Shown here: piece by piece, positions 24,055-33,807 of the stretch
How the letters are laid out: each line of letters opens with the position of its first letter
Numbering within the stretch: position 1 is the stretch's first letter
NCBI GenBank assembly: GCA_934670025.1
Contig: CAKUOS010000001.1
Location: forward strand, 1-64,000
Reading direction: 5' to 3'
From: an uncultured Oscillospiraceae bacterium
GTDB taxonomy: Bacteria; Bacillota; Clostridia; Oscillospirales; Oscillospiraceae
Length of the DNA stretch: 64,000 nt
The notes under the pieces: model-generated
Databases searched by the model: none
Told to the model about the DNA's origin: nothing
What the model saw: only the letters and a program-made list of their open reading frames with translations
Translations under genes and position numbers: made by a program

Positions 24055-24834
24055 TTACTTATTTGCGGTCGGGTCGTAGTTGCGGCCGAATTTGAGATCC
24101 TCAAACTTGATCGTCGCGCTTTCGGGGTGCATGGGACGGTTCGCGGGCTTGGCGGGCGCGGGCGTCTGGACGACGGGCGGCTGCGGCTCGGAGCCGATGA
24201 GCTTTTCGAGATTGTCCGAAATTTCGGACGCGATCTGCTGCGCGTCGGCCGGCTCCACAGGCTGCGTCGCGGGCTGATCGGCCTGCCAGTCGTACGGCTT
24301 TTCGTGCGCGGGCTTGGCGGGCTGCGGCTGCGCCGCGGGCTTTTCCTCGGTCGTCAGATCGCGCGTCTTGAGCGTCTCGAGCAGCTCGATGTGCCCCTGC
24401 ACGTCGCGCTCGATGACGGAGATGAAGCTCAGCGCCGTCTGCTTGGCGTAATCGAGCCGCTCCTGCTCGGCGTGGATCTGCTGGTTGAGCTGCGCGAGCT
24501 GGATGTTGGCGGCGTTGACCTGCGCGTTGGACTGCGCCGAGACCTCGGCGTTTTGCAGCATCGCGGCGCACTTGGCCTGCGTCTGCTTGAGAAGCTCGTC
24601 GCTCTTCTGCTTTGCATCGGCCATCGCGGCGGACTGCTGCGTCTCCTGCGCGCGGTACTCCTCCAGCTTTTCGACAAGGATCTTCATCTTGGCCTTGAGC
24701 ACGGAATTTTCCTTGTAAAGCGTGATGTAATCCTCGGTCAGCGGTTCGAGAAAATCGTCGACCTGCTGCATATCATAGCCGCCGAAGACGGCCTTGGTAA
24801 AGGTTTGCTCCTGAATTTCCTGCGGTGTGAACAT
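24055..24834 (-). CDS. divIVA: DivIVA-domain cell-division protein
   Basis: 259 residues. The N-terminal DivIVA lipid-binding domain (MFTPQEIQEQTFTKAVFGGYDMQQVDDFL) is followed by a long coiled coil (about 35-160) rich in Gln, Ala and Glu. A proline/alanine-rich C-terminal tail ends near KFGRNYDPTANK. DivIVA binds negatively curved membrane at septa and poles and recruits division or wall factors. Last gene of the miaB-to-divIVA tract, directly after sepF, the order seen in Bacillus ylm clusters. Confidence 0.92.
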   Translation of the reverse strand: MFTPQEIQEQTFTKAVFGGYDMQQVDDFLEPLTEDYITLYKENSVLKAKMKILVEKLEEYRAQETQQSAAMADAKQKSDELLKQTQAKCAAMLQNAEVSAQSNAQVNAANIQLAQLNQQIHAEQERLDYAKQTALSFISVIERDVQGHIELLETLKTRDLTTEEKPAAQPQPAKPAHEKPYDWQADQPATQPVEPADAQQIASEISDNLEKLIGSEPQPPVVQTPAPAKPANRPMHPESATIKFEDLKFGRNYDPTANK

Positions 24835-24864
24835 GGACGCTGCCTCCCTGCAAGTGAAGTTGGA

Positions 24865-25383
24865 TTAGAGATAGACGCCGTTGTTTTCCAGCTCGTCGAT
24901 CAGATCGCCGACGATGTCGACGTTATAGGGCGTGATGATGTACGTGCTGATGGCGATCTTCTTGATCTTGCCGTCGAGCGCATAGGCGCAGCCGGACAGG
25001 AAATCGACCAGGCGTCTGGCTACATCCTTATTCGTGGATTCCAGATTCAGAACCACGGCGTGCTTGCTGCGCAGATGCTCGGCAATATCCGAGACGTTGT
25101 CAAACCGGTCGGGCTTGACCAGCACGACCTGCATCTGCGCGGTGGTGTGGATATTCACGACCTTGCTGTTCGACGCGCCGGTGCCGCCGAGCGTGCGCCG
25201 GCCGGGCTGCGCGGAAGCGGAGACAGTGTCGTCGGTATCGTCAAAGCTCGAATACGAGGGCTTCGGAGCCGTCGACGCGCGGCTGGCGCGGGAAGGACGG
25301 ACGTCGTCGTCGAATTCATCGAAATCGTCGTCATCCTCGGTATACGGCTTCGTCAGCTTCTTCAGATCATCCATAAATCCCAT
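24865..25383 (-). CDS. sepF: Cell-division protein SepF
   Basis: 172 residues. N-terminal membrane-binding amphipathic start (MGFMDDLKKL), a disordered acidic/serine linker (about 17-75), and the C-terminal SepF domain from VVNIHTTAQMQVVLVKP through RLVDFLSGCAYALDGKIKKI, which polymerises and binds the FtsZ tail. It tethers FtsZ to the membrane. Start ATG with GGAGG ten bases upstream. Lies 34 bases after yggS. Confidence 0.96.
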   Translation of the reverse strand: MGFMDDLKKLTKPYTEDDDDFDEFDDDVRPSRASRASTAPKPSYSSFDDTDDTVSASAQPGRRTLGGTGASNSKVVNIHTTAQMQVVLVKPDRFDNVSDIAEHLRSKHAVVLNLESTNKDVARRLVDFLSGCAYALDGKIKKIAISTYIITPYNVDIVGDLIDELENNGVYL

Positions 25384-25417
25384 TGTAGTGTATCCTCCAG
25401 AATAGCAGTTCTCTGTA

Positions 25418-26125
25418 TCAGACGTTATAATTCCGCCTGCCGAAGATCGCGGTGCCGATGCGCACCATGGTCGAGCCTTCGGCGATGGCATCGGTAAAAT
25501 CGTCGCTCATGCCCATCGATAGGCAATCCATAGCCACATTATCGTATTTTTTCGCCCTTATGTCAACAAAAAGATTGCGCATTTCGGCAAAATATCTGCA
25601 ATTTTCGCCCGGAAATTCACTCACCGGCGGGATCGCCATGAGTCCCTTCAGCCGCACGTGCGGAAAATCGGCCATATGCGCAGCCAGCTGCGCGGCGGCC
25701 TCCTTCGTAAAGCCGCCCTTGCTCTCTTCGCCGCCGATGTTCACCTCGAGCAGAATGTTCTGCACGACGCCGAGCTTTGCGGCCTGCTTTTCGATGCATT
25801 CGAGCAGCTCCATGCGGTCGACGGACTCGATCAGATCGACGACGCCGACAAGATACTTGACCTTGTTCGTTTGCAGACGGCCGATGAAATGCAGGGGCTT
25901 TCCCTCATACGCGCCGAGCGGCCGCTTGGCCTGGATCTCCTGCACGCGGTTTTCGCCGCAGCAGTCGACGCCCGCGGCCACGGCCTCCTTGACGCGGTCG
26001 GCGTCGTTCATTTTTGTCGCCGCGCACAGCAGGATCTCGGACGGATCGCGGCCGGCCTTTTTCGCGGCCTCGGCCATCTGCGCGCGGATGGATGCGATAT
26101 TCTCAGCAATGGTTCCCATATTCAA
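25418..26125 (-). CDS. YggS/PLPBP pyridoxal-phosphate homeostasis protein
   Basis: 235 residues, single-domain alanine-racemase-like barrel without catalytic function. PLP lysine is in LLCAATKMNDADRV (about residue 38); GENRVQEI, HFIGRLQTNKVKY and LSMGMSDDF complete the site. It buffers free PLP. Two starts are possible: TTG at 26125, seven bases after AAAGG and overlapping the upstream stop (TTGA), or ATG at 26119, farther from the ribosome site. I list the longer one. Confidence 0.94.
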   Translation of the reverse strand: MNMGTIAENIASIRAQMAEAAKKAGRDPSEILLCAATKMNDADRVKEAVAAGVDCCGENRVQEIQAKRPLGAYEGKPLHFIGRLQTNKVKYLVGVVDLIESVDRMELLECIEKQAAKLGVVQNILLEVNIGGEESKGGFTKEAAAQLAAHMADFPHVRLKGLMAIPPVSEFPGENCRYFAEMRNLFVDIRAKKYDNVAMDCLSMGMSDDFTDAIAEGSTMVRIGTAIFGRRNYNV

Positions 26126-27330
26126 CTGACTACCTTTCCGTCATATAGATTTTTCGCGTTGATGATGAGCTCGTCCCCGGGCCAGAGATTGCCTGTGGAG
26201 CTTGTGTCGAGCTCCACGACGTAGCTCTCGCCCGTATCGTGGAGAATGGTGATCGGCTTCCACTTTGCCAGCGTCCCTTCGAGGATATACACGCCGGTCT
26301 GACCGTTTTCGACACGCACGGCGCCCTTTGGCACGCGCAGCCCGGAATAGGATGCGAAGACGATCTCCGCCGACTGCTTGCGCAGGAGCGTGACGTTCTG
26401 CAAATCGCGGTCGGACGACAAAACCAGCATCCGCGCGCCCGCCTCGTTGCCGCCGAGCCGCGCGACCGTCATGCGGATGGGCTGATAATAGTCGCGCGCG
26501 AAGCTGAGCGTGGCGCTGTCGCCCTCCTGCACGCCGTCAAGCTCGCTCGCCGGGACGGCGCAGACGTAATACCACGTGCCCGACGTGATGATGCGGCCGA
26601 TGGCGTCGCTGTCGGCCTCGGCCGGCTCCAGCGCCTCATACTGCGCGACGGTCATGGACAGAACCGCATCCGGGGTGAGGATGTATTCATATCCGTCCAC
26701 CGCCGCGGAGAACGTCCCGGCCGTGCCGGCCAGGATGGGACTCGTATCGCCCGCCGCCTGCGCCGAGAGCGTGTCGAGCTCAGCCTGTAACGTCTCGATG
26801 CGCGCAGCGATCGTGTCCGCGTCGGCGGCATCGCCGGTCCTGCGCAGCACAAGGCCCTTGATCTCAGGGCTTAAGTCTTCCGCCGAGTTCATGTCCCGGC
26901 GCGAGAGATACCGCGCGTAAAGCGCGAGGTCGTTTGCGATGGCGGTGTCGAGCGCAGCCTGATCGTAGACGCTCGACGCGGCGCTCCATGCGTATTGCAG
27001 CTGCTCGATCTGGTCGGTCAGCTCGGTCATGCGCGTGCGGCGCGTCTGCGCGTCCTCGGACCGGTAGCCCGTGGCGACGGCGTCGTTCGCGGCGACGTGC
27101 GCGCCCTCGGCGCACGAGAGAACGGTCGTTTCATACTGCGAATACAAAAGCTCCTCGTCGCGCACGACAAAGCCGGTCGCATAATATCCCGCGCCGGCTT
27201 CGTATTTTGTGACAGTCGTGGTTATGAGCGGCGCGTAGAGGCTGCTGACGATGTTGTAGCCAAAATAGGCCGCGATCGCCGCCAGCAGGATCCACACGAC
27301 GACGGTGAAATAGGATCTTCCTTGCTTCAT
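26122..27330 (-). CDS. HlyD-like membrane-fusion/adaptor protein
   Basis: 402 residues. One N-terminal membrane helix (about 9-30), then a beta-barrel/lipoyl-like region (EAGAGYYATGFVVRDEELL), a coiled-coil stretch with acidic repeats (about 100-190), and a C-terminal barrel (GLRVPKGAVRVENGQTGVYI). This is the layout of periplasmic adaptor subunits, but no transporter or outer partner is encoded nearby. Its place between hfq and yggS/sepF/divIVA suggests an envelope role in division rather than export. Function unproven. Confidence 0.75.
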   Translation of the reverse strand: MKQGRSYFTVVVWILLAAIAAYFGYNIVSSLYAPLITTTVTKYEAGAGYYATGFVVRDEELLYSQYETTVLSCAEGAHVAANDAVATGYRSEDAQTRRTRMTELTDQIEQLQYAWSAASSVYDQAALDTAIANDLALYARYLSRRDMNSAEDLSPEIKGLVLRRTGDAADADTIAARIETLQAELDTLSAQAAGDTSPILAGTAGTFSAAVDGYEYILTPDAVLSMTVAQYEALEPAEADSDAIGRIITSGTWYYVCAVPASELDGVQEGDSATLSFARDYYQPIRMTVARLGGNEAGARMLVLSSDRDLQNVTLLRKQSAEIVFASYSGLRVPKGAVRVENGQTGVYILEGTLAKWKPITILHDTGESYVVELDTSSTGNLWPGDELIINAKNLYDGKVVS

Positions 27331-27367
27331 ATGGCTCCTCTCCGCAAAGCCGGGAGCCGCATACGGC

Positions 27368-27595
27368 TCAGCCCTGCGTCAGGTCGACAGGCGCGACGGG
27401 CGTCATGGTGGACACCGCGTGCTTGTAGATCATCTGCTGCCGTCCGTCGGACCGCAGCAGGATGACGAACGGGTCAAAGCCCGTCACGACGCCGCGCATC
27501 TGAAAGCCGTTCATCAGAAAGACGGTCAGCATGGTGCGCTCCTTCCGGGCCTGATTCAAAAATGTATCCTGGTAGTTCTCTATGGTTTTCTGCAT
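27368..27595 (-). CDS. hfq: RNA chaperone Hfq
   Basis: 75 residues. Sm1 and Sm2 motifs present (LNGFQMRGVVTGFDPFVILL-like region, then YKHAVSTM at 57-64). Hexameric RNA-binding protein. Short C-terminus, as in Firmicutes. The ATG nine bases after AGGAG is chosen over a 31-codon upstream extension. Classic position directly after miaA. Confidence 0.96.
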   Translation of the reverse strand: MQKTIENYQDTFLNQARKERTMLTVFLMNGFQMRGVVTGFDPFVILLRSDGRQQMIYKHAVSTMTPVAPVDLTQG

Positions 27596-27644
27596 GGATA
27601 TCGGCTCCTTTTCTGTATGTTGGAATACCGCTATCCTAGCATAT

Positions 27645-28580
27645 TTACGATGCGGAAAAAGGAATAATCTGTCGCGCGGCGCGGACAACTGCGGAAAAAT
27701 CTTCCTCGCCGGTCATGCGCAGCCAGTGAATGCGATCATTGCGCCGAAACCATGTCAGCTGCCGCTTGGCATAGTTGCGCGAACGCTGTCTGCACAATGC
27801 CGCGGCCTGTTCGAGCGTACAGCCGCCGTCCAGGAATCCGAAAAATTCCTTATAGCCGATGGCCTGCATGGCGGTCGCGCGCGGACTGACGCCAAGCGCG
27901 AGCAGCGCGCGGATCTCATCCAGAAGCCCGTCGGCCAGCATCCGGTCGACGCGCCGGTCGACGCGGCTGTAAAGAACGGCGCGGTCAACATAGTCGAGCC
28001 CCAGCCAGCACGGCTCGTAGCGCGGCGGAACGGCGCACGTTTCCCGGTCGTGCTGCGTGATGGTCTTCCCGGTCTCTTCATAGATCTCCAGCGCGCGGAT
28101 GATGCGCTTTTCATCGGCCGGGTGCAGCCGCGCCGCGGCCTCCGGGTCGACTGCGCGCAGTTCGCGCAGCATCGCCTCGCCGCCAAGCTCGCGCATCCGC
28201 GCTTCGAGCGTTTCGCGCTTGCCGGTCGACGGCACGGGCGCGAAATCGCGCCCGGCGATCAGGCTGTCAACGTACAGTCCCGTGCCGCCGGCGATGATCG
28301 CCGTCCTGCCGCGCGCAAGGATATCCTGCACGCACGCATCGGCCATCTGCACGTATTTCCCGGCGGAAAAATCCTCGCCCGGCTCGCAGATGTCGATCAT
28401 ATGGTGCCGCACGCCGTCCATTTCCGCCGCCGTGGGCTTCGCCGTGCCGATGTCCATGTGCTTATAGATCTGCATGGAGTCGCAGGAGACGACCTCGCCG
28501 TCATACGCCTTTGCCAGGGCCACGGCCAGCGCCGTCTTTCCGGATGCCGTCGGCCCGACGACGCAGATGATGTTGTCCAT
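27645..28580 (-). CDS. miaA: tRNA dimethylallyltransferase MiaA
   Basis: 311 residues. P-loop GPTASGKT (9-16), SCDSMQIYKHMDIGTAKPT, and GGTGLYVDSL match MiaA. It transfers dimethylallyl to A37 of tRNAs reading UNN codons. The product is then methylthiolated by MiaB, whose gene heads this same tract. Starts five bases after the mutL stop. Normal length. Confidence 0.97.
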   Translation of the reverse strand: MDNIICVVGPTASGKTALAVALAKAYDGEVVSCDSMQIYKHMDIGTAKPTAAEMDGVRHHMIDICEPGEDFSAGKYVQMADACVQDILARGRTAIIAGGTGLYVDSLIAGRDFAPVPSTGKRETLEARMRELGGEAMLRELRAVDPEAAARLHPADEKRIIRALEIYEETGKTITQHDRETCAVPPRYEPCWLGLDYVDRAVLYSRVDRRVDRMLADGLLDEIRALLALGVSPRATAMQAIGYKEFFGFLDGGCTLEQAAALCRQRSRNYAKRQLTWFRRNDRIHWLRMTGEEDFSAVVRAARQIIPFSAS

Positions 28581-28585
28581 GGCGC

Positions 28586-30460
28586 TCAAACCCTCCCGAA
28601 CTGCTTTTCCAGCTGCCGTTTGGTGAGCGTGATGCACACCGGGCGGCCGTGCGGGCAGTATTTGATGTCGTCGCGTGACAAAACCTCCCGCACGAGATGG
28701 CGCAGCTCCTCGCCGCCGGTCTTCCACCCGGCCTTGATCGCCGATTTGCAGGCGATGGAGTGCAGAAGCTCGTCGCGCAGACTCTCGGGCTCGAGTGTCC
28801 TGCCCGCAAGCAGATGCGCCGCAAGCTCCTGCAAAAGCGCCTTCGCGTCCTCGATGTCCAGATCCGACGGGATCTGCCGCACGAGCACGTCGCCGCCGCC
28901 GAAATCCTCGACCGCATAGCCGCACCGCGCCAGCAGCGCCGCGTTTTCCAGCACGGCCGCGGCCTCTTCCCGGCCGAGCTCGGCCGCGGCGGGCGCAAGC
29001 AGCGTCTGCGCCATGACGGGATGCTCCTCTTTTTTGAGCGCTTCAAAGCGGATGCGCTCATGCGCGGCGTGTTTATCGATGAACAGCAGATTTTCGCCCT
29101 GCTCGACGATGATGTACGTGCGCATTGCCTCGCCGACGATGCGGAATTCCGGTTCGGCCGGTGCAAACGTCTGCTGCGCCGGCAGCTGAACGGGTTCGGA
29201 CGCCTTTGGCGGTTCCGGAGCCTTCTGCGGTTCGGGCGCGGGCTTCGGCGGCACGGAGACTGTCTGCGCGGGTTCGGCCTTCGGCAGCACGACCGGCGAA
29301 GCGAGCACCGGCTGCGCCGGTTTTGGCACAGGCTGCTGCGCGATCTGCCGGCGGTATTCCGCGGCCTGCATGGTTTTGTAAAAATCGGGCTTCGGCTGCG
29401 CGGCGGATTTTATTTCCGCCTGCGGCGCAGGTTCGGCTTTCCGTTCGGACGGTTTCCATTCCGGGCGGCCCGAAGCCTTTGACAGCGTCGAGAGCACGGC
29501 GTAATGCACGGCGTCGAACACCTCGCGCTCCGAGAGGAACTTCACCTCGGTCTTCGCCGGGTGAACGTTCACGTCCACGGCCTGCACGGGCATATCGATC
29601 TCCAGCACGCAGGCCGGAAAGCGGCCGGCCATGATCTGGTTGCGGTACGCCTCTTCGACGGCCGCGGACAGCAGCCGCGAGCGGATGAAGCGCCCGTTGA
29701 CGAAAAAGCTCTGCCAGGCGCGGTTGCCGCGCGTGGCGGTCGGCTTTGTGACGTAGCCGCGCACGCGGAGCTTTTCCCACCGGCCGTCGACCGGCAGCAT
29801 ATTGTTCGCCAGCTCGCGGCCGTAGACCGCATAAATGGCGGAAAGCCGGTCGCCCTGACCGTCGGTGTGCAGCTGCTCCTGCCCGTCCTTTAAAAAGCGG
29901 AATGCGATCTCCGGATGCGCAAGCGCCTGCTGCTGGATGACGGCGAAGACGGCCGAGGCCTCGGCCGTGTCGGATTTCATGAATTTCATGCGCGCGGGCG
30001 TGTTGTAAAACAGCTCGCGCACAAGGATCGTCGTCCCGCACGGGCAGCCCGCGGGCGTCTCGGACAGGACTTTCCCGGCCTCCAGATGCAGCTGCACGCC
30101 GTTTTCGGCGTCCTGCGCGCGCGTGAGAAGGTCGATCTTTGAAACGGACGAGATGGCGGCCAGCGCCTCGCCGCGGAAGCCGAGCGTGCCGATGCAGCCG
30201 AGATCCTCTTTTTTGCGGATCTTGCTCGTCGCGTGGCGCAAAAACGCCGTGCGCGCGTCGTCAGGCGCCATACCGCAGCCGTCGTCGGTGATGCGCAGGA
30301 ACGTCATGCCGCCATTTTGTAATTCGATTGTAACATTTTTTGCGCCCGCGTCAATGGAATTTTCGACCAGTTCCTTGACGGCGGACGCCGGCCGCTCGAC
30401 GACCTCGCCGGCCGCGATCAGATCGGCGACGTGGCGGTCGAGCTGGATGATCTTCGGCAT
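28586..30460 (-). CDS. mutL: DNA mismatch repair protein MutL
   Basis: 624 residues. GHKL ATPase N-terminus with ELVENSIDAGA (30-40), DDGCGM and GTLGFRGEAL. A Pro/Ala/Gln-rich linker of about 90 residues follows. The C-terminal endonuclease domain carries DKHAAHERIRFE, fitting DxHAxxExxxxE, plus ACKSAIKAGW and CPHGRP. It therefore looks like a nicking MutL, as expected in bacteria without MutH. Strong ribosome site. Confidence 0.97.
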   Translation of the reverse strand: MPKIIQLDRHVADLIAAGEVVERPASAVKELVENSIDAGAKNVTIELQNGGMTFLRITDDGCGMAPDDARTAFLRHATSKIRKKEDLGCIGTLGFRGEALAAISSVSKIDLLTRAQDAENGVQLHLEAGKVLSETPAGCPCGTTILVRELFYNTPARMKFMKSDTAEASAVFAVIQQQALAHPEIAFRFLKDGQEQLHTDGQGDRLSAIYAVYGRELANNMLPVDGRWEKLRVRGYVTKPTATRGNRAWQSFFVNGRFIRSRLLSAAVEEAYRNQIMAGRFPACVLEIDMPVQAVDVNVHPAKTEVKFLSEREVFDAVHYAVLSTLSKASGRPEWKPSERKAEPAPQAEIKSAAQPKPDFYKTMQAAEYRRQIAQQPVPKPAQPVLASPVVLPKAEPAQTVSVPPKPAPEPQKAPEPPKASEPVQLPAQQTFAPAEPEFRIVGEAMRTYIIVEQGENLLFIDKHAAHERIRFEALKKEEHPVMAQTLLAPAAAELGREEAAAVLENAALLARCGYAVEDFGGGDVLVRQIPSDLDIEDAKALLQELAAHLLAGRTLEPESLRDELLHSIACKSAIKAGWKTGGEELRHLVREVLSRDDIKYCPHGRPVCITLTKRQLEKQFGRV

Positions 30461-30474
30461 GGAGCGCCTCCTGT

Positions 30475-31182
30475 TCAGAAATTCAGCTGCAAAAGCCCGA
30501 ACGACATGGCGTTCACAATGGCGTGCAGCGTGATGGACGCCCAGATCGTCCCGGCCTTTTCATACGTCCAGGCCAGCGCGACGGACGCGGGGATATACGG
30601 AATACAGCTGACGAGCACGTTCGCCGCGGGATAGAGCGTGAAATACTGCCAGTTGTGCATGAGTGTAAACAAAACGACGGACACGACATACGCCATCACG
30701 CGCGAGACGGGCTGGATCGACCCGAACACCAGTCCGCGCACGAGCGTCTCCTCGATGACGGGCGCGAGAATGACCGTGATGAACAGCATGACATACCGGC
30801 TGTCGGAGATGAGCGCGGCGACCGTCTCATTATTATAAATTGTGAGGTCGGGCACGAGCCTGGCCAGCAGGAATTGCAGCAGCCACGTGCCCGCGTAGTA
30901 CATCGCAAAGCCCAGCACCACGGCCTGCACGAAGTTCCAGAACTGTCCGCCGAAATACGGCTGACGCAGAAAGCGCCCGAAGATGAGCACAACGGCCGCG
31001 AGATTCACGGCGAAATAGACGATGTTGATCGTCAGGCTCGTCATGCCGAGCGACAGCTTCGCGTTGAGATATTGCAGCAGCACATTGAGCGCGATGAGAT
31101 AAAACGGCAGATACAGCCACCCGGCGATCGTCTCAAACCGCGTCAGCCGGTTATAGATCGGATGGGATGCTTTGCGGGCCAT
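30475..31182 (-). CDS. CPBP-family (Abi) intramembrane metalloprotease
   Basis: 235 residues, about seven membrane segments. CPBP motifs are in order: EETLVRG (Glu-Glu...Arg), LFTLMHNWQ (His), and LHAIVNA (His-Asn). Bacterial members process CAAX-like or peptide substrates, or give immunity to bacteriocins; most are unassigned. Located between mutL and mutS with 14-21 base gaps, so cotranscribed. No bacteriocin gene is nearby. Confidence 0.9.
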   Translation of the reverse strand: MARKASHPIYNRLTRFETIAGWLYLPFYLIALNVLLQYLNAKLSLGMTSLTINIVYFAVNLAAVVLIFGRFLRQPYFGGQFWNFVQAVVLGFAMYYAGTWLLQFLLARLVPDLTIYNNETVAALISDSRYVMLFITVILAPVIEETLVRGLVFGSIQPVSRVMAYVVSVVLFTLMHNWQYFTLYPAANVLVSCIPYIPASVALAWTYEKAGTIWASITLHAIVNAMSFGLLQLNF

Positions 31183-31203
31183 ACAACGGCTCCTTTCCTG
31201 AAA

Positions 31204-33807
31204 TCACAGCAGCTGCTTGAGCTGATAGAGCTGATTGAGCGCCTCGATGGGCGTGAGCGTCTCGACCGTGATGGCTTCGAGCGCGCGGCGCAGCTCATCT
31301 GCGTGCAGGTCGAGCATCGACAGCTGATCGGACGCAGGCGCGCCGGCGGGCTGTGCGCGCTCCGGTGCGCCGGCTTCGAGATCCCTGAGGATCTCCCGCG
31401 CGCGGGTAATGACCCGGTCCGGGATGCCCGCGAGCTTTGCGACCTCGATGCCGTAGCTGTCGTCGGCCGCGCCGGGGACGATCTTGCGCAGGAAGATCAT
31501 GTCTCCCTGCCGCTTTTTGACGGCGATGTTGAAGTTTCTGACGCCCGTGAGCGTCTGCTCGATGTCGGTCAGCTCGTGATAGTGCGTGGCAAAGAGCGTC
31601 TTCGCGCCGAGCCGCCTGCGGTCGGCCGCGTATTCGAGCACGGCTCTTGCAATGGCCATGCCGTCGAACGTCGACGTGCCTCTTCCGATCTCGTCGAGGA
31701 TCAGAAGCGAGCGCGGCGTGGCGTTTTTCAGGATGTCGGCGACCTCGGTCATCTCGACCATGAACGTCGACTGCCCGGAAGCCAGATCGTCCGACGCGCC
31801 GATGCGCGTAAAGAGCTTGTCGACGACGCCGATGTGCGCCGACTGCGCCGGGACGAACGAGCCCATCTGCGCCATAAGGACGATGAGCGCCACCTGGCGC
31901 ATATACGTGGATTTACCGGCCATATTCGGGCCGGTGATGATGGCCGTGCGGCAGTCGTCCGAGCCGAGCAGCGTGTCGTTCGGCACGAACAGCGCGTTTT
32001 TGAGCATCTGCTCGACCACCGGATGGCGGCCCGCGGTGATCGACACGACGTTTCCGAGGTCGATCTCCGGGCGGCAGTAGTGCTCGTGTACCGCGACGGC
32101 AGCAAAGCTGCACAGCACGTCCAGCTGCGCGATCGACTGCGCGGTCTGCTTTACGCGCGCGGCCTCGCCCGCGACAAACTGCCGCAGCTGCACAAACAGG
32201 TCGTATTCCAGCGCAACGATGCGGTCCTTCGCCGTCAGGATCGTCGATTCGAGCTCCTTTAATTCCTCGGTGATATACCGCTCGCCGGTCGAGAGCGTCT
32301 GCTTGCGGATATAGCTGTCGGGAACAAGGTCGACCTGCCCCTTCGCCACCTCGATGTAATAGCCGAACACGCGGTTATAGCCCACGCGGAGGTTTCGGAT
32401 GCCGGTCTTCTCTTTTTCCCGCGCCTCGATCTGCGCGAGCATCCCCTTGCCGCCCGATTGCACGGCGCGCAGCTCGTCGAGCTCTTTGTTCGCGCCGTCG
32501 CGGATAAGGCCGCCCTCGCGCAGCAGAAACGGCGGATCGTCGACGATGGTTGCGTCGATCTTCTCCTTCAGATCGTCCAGCGTGTCGAGCTGTTCATATA
32601 ATTCCTGCAAATACGGCGCGCGCATCCCCTCCAGCCGCGCTTTGCTCTGCGGCAGGACGGCCGCGCCCTGTGACAGCGCGGCAAGATCGCGGCAGGAGGC
32701 CGTGCCGGTCATGATGCGCGTCATCGCGCGCTCAAAATCCGTCACGTCCCGCAGCGCAAGGATCAGCTCCTCGCGGTCGATGGTCTTTTTGACAAGCTCC
32801 TCCACGGCCGACAGACGGCGCGTGATCTGCGCCGGGCTTAAGAGCGGCCGCTCCATCCACGCGCGCAGGAGCCTTCCGCCCATGGCGGTCTTCGTCTTGT
32901 CGAGCACCCACAGGAGGCTTCCGCGCTTTTCCTTATTGCGCATCGTCTCCGTGAGCTCGAGATTGCGCCTTGCGGCCAGATCGAGCTGCATGAACTTGCC
33001 CGCGAGGTAGTAATCAAGCGTTCTGATGTGCGGCAGATCGTTTTTTTGCAGCTGTCGCAGCGTCGTAAGCAGTGCGCCCGCCGCCTGCACGGCGCATTCG
33101 GCCTGTGCAAGCCCGAGCGCATCCAGTGATTGCCCGAACTGCGCCGTGACGGCCTGTTCGCAGGCGGCTTCGTCAAACTGCGCGTCCGAGCCGAGATTCA
33201 CGCAGGTGTGAAAGCGCTCGCGCAGAAAATCGGCGAGCTGCCCATCCTCGGCGGCCGCGCCGCCGAGCAGCGCTTCGGACGGCAGGAAGCTGGCAAGCTC
33301 GTTGCGCACGTCCTGCGCGGCGTCCGCGCCGGTGATCTGCGTGACGCTGAACGCGCCGGTCGACACGTCGCAGAAGCAGAGCCCGTAGACGCCCGCCGCG
33401 CCATAGACGCAGGCGTAATAGTTGTTTTTCGATTCGTCGAGCATCGAGCTTTCCGTCACGGAGCCGGGCGTCACGATGCGGATGATGTCGCGCTTCACGA
33501 GCCCCTTGGCCAGCGCCGGGTCCTCCATCTGCTCGCAGATGGCGACCTTATAACCCCTGGCGACGAGCCGCGCGATATAGCCCTCGGAGGAATGATACGG
33601 CACGCCGCACATGGGGATCTTCTCGTCGGCGCTTTTGTCTTTGGCATGATCGCGCGAGGTGAGCGTCAGATCGAGCTCGCGGGACGCGATGCGCGCGTCC
33701 TCCTCAAACATCTCATAAAAATCGCCCAGTCGGAAAAACAGCAGGCAGTCGGGATTGCGTTCCTTGACCGCGTAATACTGCTGCATCATGGGCGTGAGCT
33801 CTGCCAT
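31204..33807 (-). CDS. mutS: DNA mismatch repair protein MutS
   Basis: 867 residues. The mismatch-binding domain I begins MMQQYYAVKERNPDCLLFFRLGDFYEMF, with the conserved Phe-x-Glu (FYEMF). The clamp/lever domains follow, then the ATPase with Walker A GPNMAGKST and ABC-like ST segments. The C-terminus ends with a helix-turn-helix dimerisation region and a short tail. Start ATG is seven bases after GGAGG; a 19-codon extension without ribosome site is rejected. Confidence 0.98.
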   Translation of the reverse strand: MAELTPMMQQYYAVKERNPDCLLFFRLGDFYEMFEEDARIASRELDLTLTSRDHAKDKSADEKIPMCGVPYHSSEGYIARLVARGYKVAICEQMEDPALAKGLVKRDIIRIVTPGSVTESSMLDESKNNYYACVYGAAGVYGLCFCDVSTGAFSVTQITGADAAQDVRNELASFLPSEALLGGAAAEDGQLADFLRERFHTCVNLGSDAQFDEAACEQAVTAQFGQSLDALGLAQAECAVQAAGALLTTLRQLQKNDLPHIRTLDYYLAGKFMQLDLAARRNLELTETMRNKEKRGSLLWVLDKTKTAMGGRLLRAWMERPLLSPAQITRRLSAVEELVKKTIDREELILALRDVTDFERAMTRIMTGTASCRDLAALSQGAAVLPQSKARLEGMRAPYLQELYEQLDTLDDLKEKIDATIVDDPPFLLREGGLIRDGANKELDELRAVQSGGKGMLAQIEAREKEKTGIRNLRVGYNRVFGYYIEVAKGQVDLVPDSYIRKQTLSTGERYITEELKELESTILTAKDRIVALEYDLFVQLRQFVAGEAARVKQTAQSIAQLDVLCSFAAVAVHEHYCRPEIDLGNVVSITAGRHPVVEQMLKNALFVPNDTLLGSDDCRTAIITGPNMAGKSTYMRQVALIVLMAQMGSFVPAQSAHIGVVDKLFTRIGASDDLASGQSTFMVEMTEVADILKNATPRSLLILDEIGRGTSTFDGMAIARAVLEYAADRRRLGAKTLFATHYHELTDIEQTLTGVRNFNIAVKKRQGDMIFLRKIVPGAADDSYGIEVAKLAGIPDRVITRAREILRDLEAGAPERAQPAGAPASDQLSMLDLHADELRRALEAITVETLTPIEALNQLYQLKQLL

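Noticed and set aside
25418-26125. Alanine racemase activity for the YggS-like protein
   Set aside because: Single-domain PLP barrel without the C-terminal domain of racemases; known members act in PLP homeostasis.
30475-31182. CPBP protease as bacteriocin immunity or phage abortive-infection gene
   Set aside because: No bacteriocin, exporter or defence genes accompany it. It is embedded between mutL and mutS in a housekeeping transcript.
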